From NCBI GenBank assembly GCA_017461985.1, contig JAFTSA010000001.1, positions 64,301 to 128,300 on the forward strand: a DNA stretch of 64,000 bases. Direction: 5' to 3'. How positions within the stretch are numbered: the first letter of the stretch is position 1; each line of letters starts with the position of its first letter. The position numbers and the translations under genes were made by a program. Below the pieces are notes generated by a model. That model saw nothing but the letters and a program-made list of their open reading frames with translations. It searched no databases and had not been told where the DNA came from. Source of the stretch: Clostridia bacterium. GTDB taxonomy: Bacteria; Bacillota; Clostridia; Christensenellales; CAG-917. Positions 1-7,526 of the stretch are shown one piece after another.

Positions 1-1
1 T

Positions 2-478
2 CTTGCAGACCTCACTGTCACGAGAGTGCAAGCCCACTCCTTGCCGGTTGGCTACGTTGCGCCGTCATTTGACGCTATGGTGTCCAGTGGCAGTGATTTC
101 AGGTTTGTCAACACACTGTCTGCGCCGGTGACAATCAAAATGTCCGCAGACGGCAAATACGTCAAGTGCGACGTGTACGGTGTGGCAGGGCGGAAGATTT
201 CACGGCGGTCTGAAACCATTGAGATTTTGGAGTGCGAAACAATCTATCGTGACGACGACACCCTGCTTTTTGGACAAGAAGTGGTGGAGGACAGCGGGGC
301 AAACGGGCTCCGCTCACGAGGGTATCTTCAGTATGAAGGGGGAGGAAAGGTGGTGACAAGGCTTATCCGCACCGACTTTTACGCCCCTCAACCGAAAGTT
401 GTGCTCCGTGGCACAAAGCCTATGAACCCAACTGAAAGCGCGCCCAATATGGGCGAGAACACAAATTTAGGCGGTTAG
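2..478 (+). CDS. VanW-family protein with C-terminal G5 domain (5' end outside window)
   Basis: The frame is open from the left edge, so only the C-terminal part is present. It begins inside the VanW domain (H-S-L-P-V-G-Y-V followed by S-D-F-R-F-V-N, a conserved region of that family). It then continues into a G5 domain of about 75 residues, with DTLLFGQEVVEDSG, GKVVTRL and a closing VLRGT. VanW/G5 proteins are usually membrane-anchored extracytoplasmic proteins of Gram-positive bacteria, and G5 domains are thought to bind cell-wall or N-acetylglucosamine-containing material. The last 20 residues are a low-complexity Pro/Asn/Gly tail. The GTG at 26 is internal to the VanW domain and is not a real start. 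A hairpin terminator follows. The molecular function of VanW is not established. Confidence 0.85.
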   Translation, partial: LADLTVTRVQAHSLPVGYVAPSFDAMVSSGSDFRFVNTLSAPVTIKMSADGKYVKCDVYGVAGRKISRRSETIEILECETIYRDDDTLLFGQEVVEDSGANGLRSRGYLQYEGGGKVVTRLIRTDFYAPQPKVVLRGTKPMNPTESAPNMGENTNLGG

Positions 479-532
479 AACACCGAAAACACCACAAAAA
501 GAGAAAAGAATTAATCAAAAAAGTGTTGAGTG

Positions 533-558
533 AGGACGGCAAAATTACCGTCCTTTTT
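533..558 (+). terminator. Rho-independent terminator after the VanW gene
   Basis: A 7-bp stem, AGGACGG (533-539) with CCGTCCT (548-554), closes an 8-base loop and runs into five T residues. Confidence 0.8.
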
Positions 559-583
559 CACAAATAAAATTTGTGAAAGCATA

Positions 584-612
584 TTGATTTACTGAGTGCC
601 GTATGCTAGAAT
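584..612 (+). promoter_or_regulatory. Sigma-A promoter for the acyltransferase-phosphosugar mutase operon
   Basis: TTGATT (584-589), a 17-base spacer and TAGAAT (607-612), with an extended -10 TGC directly upstream. The first gene starts at 628. Confidence 0.6.
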
Positions 613-627
613 ATTGACAGGTGAATT

Positions 628-1374
628 ATGAAAAACACAAAAGCACTTCTTGAACAATTTGACACACTGACCTCTAGCCTCACCAACAAAAATATGGTGA
701 CCGCTTTTTCACTTCTCGGTTTTGAGGGGTATGATGAGACAGATTTTGCCTCATTTAAGTTGTGGGGGGATTATCTTCCCATAGCCGATGAGCATCCCTA
801 CACCGAAACACAACACAATTTGCACGTCCTTTGGGAAGCCCTTGACCGCTCTCCACTTTCTATCAACGTGGATTTTGCAATCCCTTTGAGAGAGATGATT
901 GCAAAACGACTTTTCAAAAAATGCGGTGTTGGTTTTGTTGCCAACGAGGGTTGCAGATTCAACTATGGTCACCTCATCGAAGTAGGGGACAACGTCACTT
1001 GGAATCATTGTTGCTATATAGACGCAAAGGGCGGAGTCAGTTTTGACGACTTTTCAATGATAACCGAGTACACCAAAATCTTCAGCCACGGCCACAGCGA
1101 AAGTGACCATATGGAGCGCAGTTATGCTCCTGTCAAAATTGGCAAATACGTGAAGATTTACACCGCTTGCACGGTGCTCCCCGGTGTCACTATGGGTGAC
1201 GGCGCAGTGGCAGCAACAGGAAGCATAGTCACCAAATCCGTGCCCGAAAAAACCCTTGTGGCAGGCATACCTGCAAAGCCCGTACGCGATAGAAAAACCG
1301 AGGGCAAACAATATCACGAGCTGAACCACTACACCTTGAAAGACAAGGCGTTTCAAGTGGAAAAAGGAGAATAA
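628..1374 (+). CDS. Sugar/maltose O-acetyltransferase-like left-handed beta-helix acyltransferase
   Basis: A protein of 248 residues. The first ~90 are helical and resemble the N-terminal Mac/NodL-type region. The remainder shows hexapeptide-repeat character typical of left-handed beta-helix acetyltransferases: VGFVANEGCRFNYGHLIEVGD, then a turn with H-G-H-S (candidate catalytic His), then VKIGKYVKIYTACTVLPGV and the common ending G-A-V-A-A-T-G-S-I-V-T-K-S-V with a G-I-P-A-K-P motif. It probably transfers an acetyl group from acetyl-CoA to a sugar or cell-surface glycan; the acceptor cannot be read from sequence. An AGGTGA ribosome site precedes the ATG. The stop lies one base before the next start, so it is co-transcribed with the phosphosugar mutase. 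Confidence 0.85.
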   Translation: MKNTKALLEQFDTLTSSLTNKNMVTAFSLLGFEGYDETDFASFKLWGDYLPIADEHPYTETQHNLHVLWEALDRSPLSINVDFAIPLREMIAKRLFKKCGVGFVANEGCRFNYGHLIEVGDNVTWNHCCYIDAKGGVSFDDFSMITEYTKIFSHGHSESDHMERSYAPVKIGKYVKIYTACTVLPGVTMGDGAVAATGSIVTKSVPEKTLVAGIPAKPVRDRKTEGKQYHELNHYTLKDKAFQVEKGE

Positions 1375-1375
1375 A

Positions 1376-3115
1376 ATGAGCTATATCGACAACTACAAAG
1401 AGTGGCTTTTTTCAGACGAACTTGACCAACACGAAAAAGCAAGACTTGTTTCTCTCACCGAAAAGGAGAAGGAAGAAATGTTTTATGGACCTCTGGCCTT
1501 TGGCACGGCAGGTATGCGTGGCATACTTGACGTAGGCACAAATCGCATGAATGTGCACACCGTCAAGAGGGCAACGAAGGGTCTTGCAGACTACGTCAAT
1601 TCACTGGGCGCAGAGGCAAGAAAAAGAGGTGTTGTCATATCCTATGATACACGCAGATACAGCGGTGAGTTTGCAGTTGCAGTCAGCAAGGTGCTCAGCG
1701 CAAACGGCGTGAAAGCATGGCTCTATGAAGACGTGCGCCCCGTGCCTATGTGCTCATTTGCAGTCCGTCATCTTGGTGCAATTTGTGGTGTTATGATCAC
1801 TGCATCACACAACCCCAAGGAGTACAACGGCTACAAGGTTTATGGCGAGGACGGAGCACAGATGAATCCCGAAGCGACAGATAAAGTGGTCGAATTCATA
1901 TCATCAACTCCCTATTTTGGCATAAACGAGGCAAAAGTGTCCTTTGACAGCAACAGCATAAAGGGCAAGAACAACGTGGCTCTTGACGACTATATCACGG
2001 TCATCGGCAAGGACGTTGACGACAAATATTTTGACGCCATCGAAACTCAAGGTCTGTCCCCCGAGGCAGTGAAGGAATATGCGGACAAGGTGAAGATTGT
2101 CTACACTCCTGTCCACGGCAGTGGCTTTATGCCTGTCACCACAATCCTTGGCCGTATGGGTATCCCTGTCAGTGTTGTCAGTGAGCAAGCACTCCCCGAC
2201 ACCGAGTTTGGCACAGTCCGTGTGCCCAACCCCGAAGAGACAGACACCCTCAGTATGGGTGTTGAGTTGGCAGACAGAATTGGCAGTGACATCGTCATTG
2301 GCACTGACCCTGATGCAGACCGTATGGGCATTGCAGTCCGTGACAGAAGTGGCAAGTTTGTCCTTGTCAACGGCAACCAAATCGGCGTGCTTCTTGCAGA
2401 CTACATTATGCGCAGACGCAGTGAAAACGGCACTCTCCCCGAAAACGGCGCAATGGTGAAAACCATCGTCACAACCGAGCTTGCAAGACGTGTTGCAGAC
2501 CACTACGGCGTCACCACTTTTGACGTGCTCACTGGCTTCAAATTTATCGGTGAAAAGATGACCACTTGGGAAGCAACTGGCGAATACACCTACGTCTTCG
2601 GCTTTGAGGAAAGTTATGGCTCACTGGTGGGCAACCACGCAAGAGATAAGGACGCAGTTGTTGCGTCAATGCTCTTTGCAGAAATGACCTGCTATTACGC
2701 ATCAAAGGGCAAGACTGTGTACGACGTGTTGCAAGAGATTTTTGCAGACTATGGCTACTTCATCGAAAAGACAATCTCCATCACTTTCCCCGGCCTTGAC
2801 GGCATGGACAAGATGGCATCAATCATGAAACTGATGAGAGAAACCTCATACAGAAATATTGCAGGCAAACGTGTTGTGAGAGTTGATGACTTTGTCACTC
2901 GCACAAGCACCGATGAAAACGGCGACAAATCACCTCTCGACCTGCCTAAGACCAACGCACTGAAACTGCACCTTGACGGCGGTGATTGGATTTGTGTCCG
3001 CCCCAGTGGCACAGAGCCTAAACTGAAAATCTACGGCGCAGCCTCTGCTCTCACCCTTGATGAAGCAAAATCAAAAGTTGAGGAATATCTCGAAACCTTA
3101 AAGGCTATGTGCTAA
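1376..3115 (+). CDS. Phospho-sugar mutase (phosphoglucomutase/phosphomannomutase family)
   Basis: A 579-residue alpha-D-phosphohexomutase of the long PgcA type, interconverting hexose-1-phosphate and hexose-6-phosphate in the cytoplasm. All four domains are recognisable: the phosphoserine loop ITASHNPKEYNGYK with Ser144, the Mg2+ loop GTDPDADRMG, the sugar-specificity loop GFEESYGS and the C-terminal phosphate-binding loop RPSGTEPKLKIYG. The AFGTAGMRG motif near residue 42 is typical of this subfamily. It starts one base after the acyltransferase stop, so translation is probably coupled. Product specificity (glucose versus mannose) cannot be decided; the length favours phosphoglucomutase. Confidence 0.93.
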   Translation: MSYIDNYKEWLFSDELDQHEKARLVSLTEKEKEEMFYGPLAFGTAGMRGILDVGTNRMNVHTVKRATKGLADYVNSLGAEARKRGVVISYDTRRYSGEFAVAVSKVLSANGVKAWLYEDVRPVPMCSFAVRHLGAICGVMITASHNPKEYNGYKVYGEDGAQMNPEATDKVVEFISSTPYFGINEAKVSFDSNSIKGKNNVALDDYITVIGKDVDDKYFDAIETQGLSPEAVKEYADKVKIVYTPVHGSGFMPVTTILGRMGIPVSVVSEQALPDTEFGTVRVPNPEETDTLSMGVELADRIGSDIVIGTDPDADRMGIAVRDRSGKFVLVNGNQIGVLLADYIMRRRSENGTLPENGAMVKTIVTTELARRVADHYGVTTFDVLTGFKFIGEKMTTWEATGEYTYVFGFEESYGSLVGNHARDKDAVVASMLFAEMTCYYASKGKTVYDVLQEIFADYGYFIEKTISITFPGLDGMDKMASIMKLMRETSYRNIAGKRVVRVDDFVTRTSTDENGDKSPLDLPKTNALKLHLDGGDWICVRPSGTEPKLKIYGAASALTLDEAKSKVEEYLETLKAMC

Positions 3116-3163
3116 AACTGCACCATTTTGCGCCTGACCTTGAAGACAATCAACAGCACTATT

Positions 3164-4042
3164 ATGTTTGAAAAGATAAAAGGAAACCTATTGTTTCACC
3201 GCCTATTCAAACGCCCCGACATAAACGAGGCGTATAAAATGGTGCCCGAAACTGACTCTTGGTATGACACTATATCCACGGTGCATAGATCACTTGGCGA
3301 AATACAAAAGTTGCCCCACCAGGTTTTGGAGATAAAAAGCCACGACGGATTAAAGCTGAAGGGCATATATTATCCAAACCAAAGTGACAAAACCATGATT
3401 TACGTCCACGGCTACACCAGTCACGCCGAAAGAGAAAGTGCTTTCCCCGGATTGTTTTACTTGTCGCAAGGGTTCAACGTGCTGATTTTGTACCTTAGAG
3501 CCCACGCCCTCAGCGAGGGTAGATATATATCCTTTGGCGCACTTGAACCTTTTGACGTAATGCGTTGGGTGGACAAGGTCAACCAGATGACGCCAGACGG
3601 CAAAATCCTCATTCACGGGCTTAGTATGGGCGGCGGAATTGTGCTCAACCTTTCAAACAAGGAGATGAAAGGGGTGAAGTGCTTGGTGTCCGATGCACCC
3701 TCAACAAGTGTTGAGCCGATTTTTGACAACGTGGCAAAGGATATGTTCAAAAAGAACAGCGACAAAATCGCTTTCTATGGCAAAGAGAGATTCAAAAAAG
3801 AATTTGACTGCAACCTTGACGCCTGCGACAGCCTAAAAATTGTGGCAGATAGCAAATATCCTATCCTTTTGTCCGCAGGAAGCAACGAACATATGGAAGA
3901 GATTTGTGACGAAATCAAAAAAACCAACCCGAAAGACACCGAGATTGTCATCTTGCCCGGATGCAATCACGGAAATGGTATGTACAAACAAACCGCCCTC
4001 TATCAAGGCAAGATAAAGGAATTTGCCGAGAAATATATTTAG
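3164..4042 (+). CDS. Alpha/beta hydrolase
   Basis: A protein of 292 residues with the alpha/beta-hydrolase fold: oxyanion region MIYVHGYTSHAERE, nucleophile elbow GLSMGGG, and a late His in PGCNHGNG. The R-A-H-A-L-S-E-G strand after the second beta strand matches the FrsA/prolyl-oligopeptidase-like group annotated in Firmicutes as cell-surface or serine hydrolases. The acidic triad position reads GSNEHME, so Glu may replace the usual Asp. A paralogue sits at 18652-19593. The ATG at 3164 is preferred over an upstream TTG at 3128; neither has a clear Shine-Dalgarno site. It probably reads through from the mutase, 48 bases upstream. Substrate unknown. Confidence 0.8.
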   Translation: MFEKIKGNLLFHRLFKRPDINEAYKMVPETDSWYDTISTVHRSLGEIQKLPHQVLEIKSHDGLKLKGIYYPNQSDKTMIYVHGYTSHAERESAFPGLFYLSQGFNVLILYLRAHALSEGRYISFGALEPFDVMRWVDKVNQMTPDGKILIHGLSMGGGIVLNLSNKEMKGVKCLVSDAPSTSVEPIFDNVAKDMFKKNSDKIAFYGKERFKKEFDCNLDACDSLKIVADSKYPILLSAGSNEHMEEICDEIKKTNPKDTEIVILPGCNHGNGMYKQTALYQGKIKEFAEKYI

Positions 4043-4066
4043 CAATCAAAGCAATCATAAAAAAAT

Positions 4067-4094
4067 AAAAGGAACGGAAATCCGTTCCTTTTTT
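4067..4094. terminator. Terminator hairpin, left copy of a duplicated pair
   Basis: The stem AAAAGGAACGG with CCGTTCCTTTT encloses an AAAT loop, and A and T tracts make it bidirectional. It ends the hydrolase (+) and the lipoprotein gene (-). The same sequence recurs at 4992-5020. Confidence 0.85.
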
Positions 4095-4149
4095 AATGGT
4101 CTGTTTTGCCCAGCAAATAACTGATACTGAAAAACAAAACGAGAAAGTA

Positions 4150-4683
4150 TTATTTTTTGCTGTCTTTGAAAGCCTGCTTTGTTCCTATATAGAGAACATT
4201 TTTTGATTTGCCATAAGATAAATCATTGGTGTCGGTCAAAAGAATATCAGGATCAAAGGAGTTGTTCTTAATTAAATCAAATATACTCACAAAAATATCA
4301 TAATTGGCAGACAAGGCTTTCGCATCATCAAAATATACTATCAAAACCATATCTTCACCGTCACCGTCTTCAGAGATGCCGACCAAGCACGTGTCAATAT
4401 CTCTAGTGAGATCAGAAAAATCTTCTTCAAATGATTCGAGCAAGCTATAGCCGGCACTAATAGCTGAAGGATCATCAAAGGCACTCACGACACTTTGAAG
4501 GGCGTAATATGCAAGTTCAGCTGCTTCTTCAGAATTTGAACTTACGATAACAGAATAGCCGTTTTTGCGCAAATTTGTCCTTGCATCTTTATAGTCTGCG
4601 GGGACTTTTGAGCAAGCAGTTAAAGAGAAAATGCAAATTATCAACAGCAAAACGGAAGTTAAAATTGTCACAATTTTTTTCAT
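4150..4683 (-). CDS. Small lipoprotein of unknown function
   Basis: A protein of 177 residues with a classical type II signal peptide: MKK, a hydrophobic stretch and lipobox LTAC with Cys24. The start is fixed by an AGGAGG site directly upstream of the ATG at 4683. The mature part has no domain I recognise. It is rich in Asp/Ser, with short predicted helices and strands and a C-terminal segment ending VLYIGTKQAFKDSKK, so a small solvent-exposed alpha/beta domain is possible. It is divergent from the XRE regulator at 4774, with which it shares a dyad-rich promoter, and is probably controlled by it. The gene is more AT-rich than its neighbours, suggesting acquisition. Confidence 0.7.
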   Translation of the reverse strand: MKKIVTILTSVLLLIICIFSLTACSKVPADYKDARTNLRKNGYSVIVSSNSEEAAELAYYALQSVVSAFDDPSAISAGYSLLESFEEDFSDLTRDIDTCLVGISEDGDGEDMVLIVYFDDAKALSANYDIFVSIFDLIKNNSFDPDILLTDTNDLSYGKSKNVLYIGTKQAFKDSKK

Positions 4684-4700
4684 AGTTGGCCTCCTGTGTA

Positions 4701-4746
4701 AATATACCAAAATGGGATATTTATATTATACCGAGTTGGTATAATA
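4701..4746. promoter_or_regulatory. Divergent promoter with two tandem dyad operators
   Basis: Dyad 1 is TATTATACC (4724-4732), GAGTT, GGTATAATA (4738-4746), with perfect 9-bp arms. Dyad 2 is AATATACC, AAAAT, GGGATATT (4701-4721), with one mismatch and the same 5-base spacer. The centres are 24 bp apart. Each arm of dyad 1 contains TATAAT, giving a -10 box on either strand. They lie between the lipoprotein gene and the XRE gene, so the XRE protein is the obvious candidate binder (inference). Confidence 0.6.
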
Positions 4747-4773
4747 ATGTCAAGATATATTTTTGAGGCAGTA

Positions 4774-4974
4774 ATGGAGTTTCGTCTAAAAGAGCTTAGA
4801 AAAGAAAGGAACTTGTCGCAATTAAAACTTGCGATGGATTTAGACATGAATCAAAACTCCATCAGTCGCTATGAAACAATGGAGCGCGAGGCTGACTATG
4901 AAACATTAATTAAATTTGCAAACTATTTCAATGTATCTATTGACTACTTGTTGGGCAGAACAAATGTAAAATAG
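4774..4974 (+). CDS. XRE-family helix-turn-helix transcriptional regulator
   Basis: A 66-residue single-domain Cro/C1-type HTH protein. RLKELRKERNLSQLKLAMDL covers helices 1-2, the recognition helix is N-Q-N-S-I-S-R-Y-E, and the C-terminal signature F-N-V-S-I-D-Y-L-L-G is typical of the family. The start at 4774 follows a GAGG site; an in-frame ATG at 4747 lies inside the operator and is unlikely. Divergent to the lipoprotein gene at 4150-4683. Two ACC-N5-GGT dyads between them are probably its operators. It is bounded downstream by a duplicate of the terminator found at 4067. Cassette-like and AT-rich. Confidence 0.88.
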   Translation: MEFRLKELRKERNLSQLKLAMDLDMNQNSISRYETMEREADYETLIKFANYFNVSIDYLLGRTNVK

Positions 4975-4991
4975 ACTATGTCTTATATAAT

Positions 4992-5020
4992 AAAAAGGAA
5001 CGGAAATCCGTTCCTTTTTT
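4992..5020. terminator. Terminator hairpin, right copy of a duplicated pair
   Basis: Same stem (AAAAGGAACGG/CCGTTCCTTTT) and AAAT loop as at 4067-4094. It terminates the XRE gene and, on the other strand, ricT. Confidence 0.85.
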
Positions 5021-5036
5021 GTTGATTTATTTTGGG

Positions 5037-5894
5037 TTATTCTTCGGTGTCGGGCATATTGTCGATGTCGGCGGAGGATTGCTTTGCGCCTATCTTCATA
5101 TCTTCAAGCTTGTAGGTGCGCACGTCGTAGTCTCCGTTGGAGAGAAGGACACGGACACGTGAGGTTTGTTTGATGAGGTCGTTTTGTTCAACTGTGCCGT
5201 CACCGTCAGGAGTCTTGACCTTGCTTCCCACTTTGGGCATTTCTTTGAAAACTTCGCTGTAATAGGCGTTTTCATATTTAAGACAACACATAAGGCGACC
5301 ACAAACACCGCTTATCTTTTGAGGATTGAGGGATAGGCCTTGTATCTTTGCCATTTTGATGGACACCTTTTCAAAGTCGGGAAGGTGAGTGGTGCAACAG
5401 CAAGGACGGCCACAAGCGGCAAGTGCGCCACGCATCTTTGTGTCGTCACGCTCGTAGATTTGTCTCAGTTCAATGCGGACTTTGAAGATTGATGCCAAAA
5501 TTTTGACCAGTTCTCTGAAGTCAACTCTGCCTTCTGCGGTGAAGTAGAAGATGAGTTTTGAGCGGTCAAAGGTGTATTCGGCGTCAACCAATTTCATTTG
5601 AATGCCCATTTCCGCCACCTTTTCACGGATGACTTTGAGAGCGTGGTCCTTGTCAGCAAGGTTCTTTTCCGCCTTTTTGAAATCATCGGGGGTTGCCTTG
5701 CGGATGACAGGTTTCAAGGGTGAAACGATGTCTTTTTCGTCCACTTCTTTGTTTGTTATTGACACAGTGCCAAACTCTTGACCTCTTGCGGTTTCAACGA
5801 TTGCGCCGTCGCCCTCGTCAAAGGCTATGCCTTGGGGGTCAAAGTAGTACACTTTGTTCCCGTTTCTAAATTTAATGCCAACGATTATTGCCAT
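5037..5894 (-). CDS. ricT: RicT/YaaT, PSP1-domain regulatory iron-sulfur protein
   Basis: A protein of 285 residues whose central PSP1 domain carries the cysteine cluster of RicT: CGRPCCCTTHL and GVCGRLMCCLKYE. In Bacillus subtilis RicT forms the Fe-S Y-complex with RicA and RicF, which works with RNase Y in mRNA maturation and affects sporulation and competence. The N-terminal part (VGIKFRNGNKVYYF) is the usual beta-rich domain. The reading frame overlaps the end of holB by 10 bases, giving the conserved order tmk-holB-ricT. No ricA or ricF homologue lies in this window. The C-terminus ends in an acidic tail. Confidence 0.92.
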   Translation of the reverse strand: MAIIVGIKFRNGNKVYYFDPQGIAFDEGDGAIVETARGQEFGTVSITNKEVDEKDIVSPLKPVIRKATPDDFKKAEKNLADKDHALKVIREKVAEMGIQMKLVDAEYTFDRSKLIFYFTAEGRVDFRELVKILASIFKVRIELRQIYERDDTKMRGALAACGRPCCCTTHLPDFEKVSIKMAKIQGLSLNPQKISGVCGRLMCCLKYENAYYSEVFKEMPKVGSKVKTPDGDGTVEQNDLIKQTSRVRVLLSNGDYDVRTYKLEDMKIGAKQSSADIDNMPDTEE

Positions 5895-6856
5895 TTATAT
5901 TTTGCCTCCAAAATTGAGAAGAGAAGTGAGTCTATTGTTGCTTGAACGTTGACGTTCAAGGACAGTTTTCTTCTTGCTTGATTGATGAGAAGTATGATTT
6001 CAGATATTGCCTTCATTGAGAATCCATCTGCAAGGGTGCGGATTTGAAGACCTACGTGCCTTGACAACACAGGATTATTGCCCTTTACTGCAAGCATATC
6101 CCTGAGCACGATTGAAAGCACGTTCAAAAACTCGTCCGTTTGTTTCAATAGAACGGGGGAGTGGTCCAGCGCCACCACATCGGTGCTTCGGCTGAGTCCT
6201 TTCAAGAGAGAAAGTGCCGAGGTGTAGAGGTTGGCGTAGTCTGGGGATTTTGCAATCTTATATGCCTTGCCAAGCATACCCTCACTGCAATCCGCTGCAA
6301 GAGATGCAGTGTCCTCACCAACACCCAAATCCAACATAGCGTTTTTGACGGTGTCGTTGTCAAAGATGTCAAGATACACTGTCCTTGTCCTTGACTTGAT
6401 GGTGTCAAGCATAGCGGACTCGTTGGACACACCAAGGAAGATGACCACACCCTTAGGGGGCTCTTCAAGGGTTTTCAGCAGTTTGTTTTGGGCGGCGGTG
6501 TTCATAAGATCCGCGCGGTGGATATAGTACACCTTTGTGCCAGAGAAGGACTTGATGCCTGCATCCTCTGTGAGATCCTTGATGGCCTCAACCTTTATGT
6601 TTTCACCGATGGCGTTGACAATGGCAAGGTCAGGGTGATTGCCGTGAAGCACCTTGCCACACTCGTTGCAGTGCATACAAGCGGACTTTGTTTCGCAGAA
6701 AATCGTGGTGGCAATGAGCGTGAAAAACTCCTTCACAGTGTCGTCGTCAGGGGACACAAGCATATAGGCGTGTCCAAGTTCAAGACGGAAGTCGTTGCTG
6801 AGAAGATGATATGCGCGGGAGTTTTTTAGGGTGTCTTCAAAGACAAGTTCGCTCAC
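5885..6856 (-). CDS. holB: DNA polymerase III subunit delta prime
   Basis: A 323-residue clamp-loader subunit of the replicative polymerase. It has the zinc-module cysteines (SACMHCNECGKVLHGNHPD), the AAA+ region around NTAAQNKLLKTLEEPPKG and the R-finger-like KSRTRTVYL segment. The Walker A region is degenerate, as expected for delta prime. It starts with GTG, overlapping the TGA of tmk, and its 3' end overlaps ricT, so the three genes form one operon. The genes yaaQ and yaaR, which lie between tmk and holB in Bacillus, are absent here. Confidence 0.92.
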   Translation of the reverse strand: MSELVFEDTLKNSRAYHLLSNDFRLELGHAYMLVSPDDDTVKEFFTLIATTIFCETKSACMHCNECGKVLHGNHPDLAIVNAIGENIKVEAIKDLTEDAGIKSFSGTKVYYIHRADLMNTAAQNKLLKTLEEPPKGVVIFLGVSNESAMLDTIKSRTRTVYLDIFDNDTVKNAMLDLGVGEDTASLAADCSEGMLGKAYKIAKSPDYANLYTSALSLLKGLSRSTDVVALDHSPVLLKQTDEFLNVLSIVLRDMLAVKGNNPVLSRHVGLQIRTLADGFSMKAISEIILLINQARRKLSLNVNVQATIDSLLFSILEAKYKWQ

Positions 6857-7461
6857 TTGATTGCACCTCTTTCACGAAGGGCATCGATGATGAGCCTACG
6901 TGTTATATTTTTGTCAAAACTGGGTTTTATGGGCACGATTCGACCATTTGAAGTGGCGATTTCGGCTTTATAACCTGCATAGACCTTGTTGTGGAATTCA
7001 CGAGTTTCTTGTTCCATACGGTCTGCGCCAGGGGTGGCACGGAAGGACTCTGCGGGGCACAGGTCAAGGAAGATGGTCACGTCAGGCATACAGTGCTCAA
7101 CGGCGTATGAATTGACCTTTTTGACAAAGTCTGCACCAAGGCCACGGGCATAGCCTTGATAGGCAATTGAACTGTCAAGATAGCGATCACACACCACAAG
7201 CTTGCCTTCTCTCAATGCAGGCAAAATCACCTCGTCAATCAGTTGCACTCTGCTTGAAGCATAGAGCATAGACTCGGTGACCGATGCCATTTCTGTGTTG
7301 GCAGGATTCAAGATGACCTTGCGGATTTGCTCGCCGATAGACGTGCCGCCGGGCTCACGGACAAAGATTGCATCTTGACCGGTTTCCTTGAGGTAATCTC
7401 TCAAAAAATTCAGTTGTGTTGATTTGCCGACGCCTTCGCATCCTTCAAACGTAATAAACAT
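6853..7461 (-). CDS. tmk: Thymidylate kinase
   Basis: A protein of 202 residues, the usual length. The P-loop is EGCEGVGKST near residue 7, the DRY signature is VVCDRYLDSSIAYQGYARG, and the dTMP-binding REPGGT motif follows the second strand. It phosphorylates dTMP to dTDP in dTTP synthesis. It is the first gene of tmk-holB-ricT. Its TGA stop overlaps the GTG start of holB, a clear example of UGA used as a normal stop in this genome. The LID-region arginines typical of the bacterial enzyme are partly visible in TPGADRMEQETREF. Confidence 0.95.
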   Translation of the reverse strand: MFITFEGCEGVGKSTQLNFLRDYLKETGQDAIFVREPGGTSIGEQIRKVILNPANTEMASVTESMLYASSRVQLIDEVILPALREGKLVVCDRYLDSSIAYQGYARGLGADFVKKVNSYAVEHCMPDVTIFLDLCPAESFRATPGADRMEQETREFHNKVYAGYKAEIATSNGRIVPIKPSFDKNITRRLIIDALRERGAIK

Positions 7462-7526
7462 ATTCGCCTTCCTTTTAGGGCATTATATCACAAATCTTCC
7501 GCCCTTTCAACAAAATGGCTCTTATT

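Noticed and set aside
2097-2503. ORFs of 120 and 199 codons within the phosphosugar mutase gene
   Set aside because: They lie entirely inside the mutase frame, on the same or opposite strand, with no independent features; typical shadow frames from the biased codon usage.
3128-3163. Extended N-terminus of the 3164 hydrolase from TTG at 3128
   Set aside because: No ribosome site. The extra residues do not resemble a signal or family sequence.
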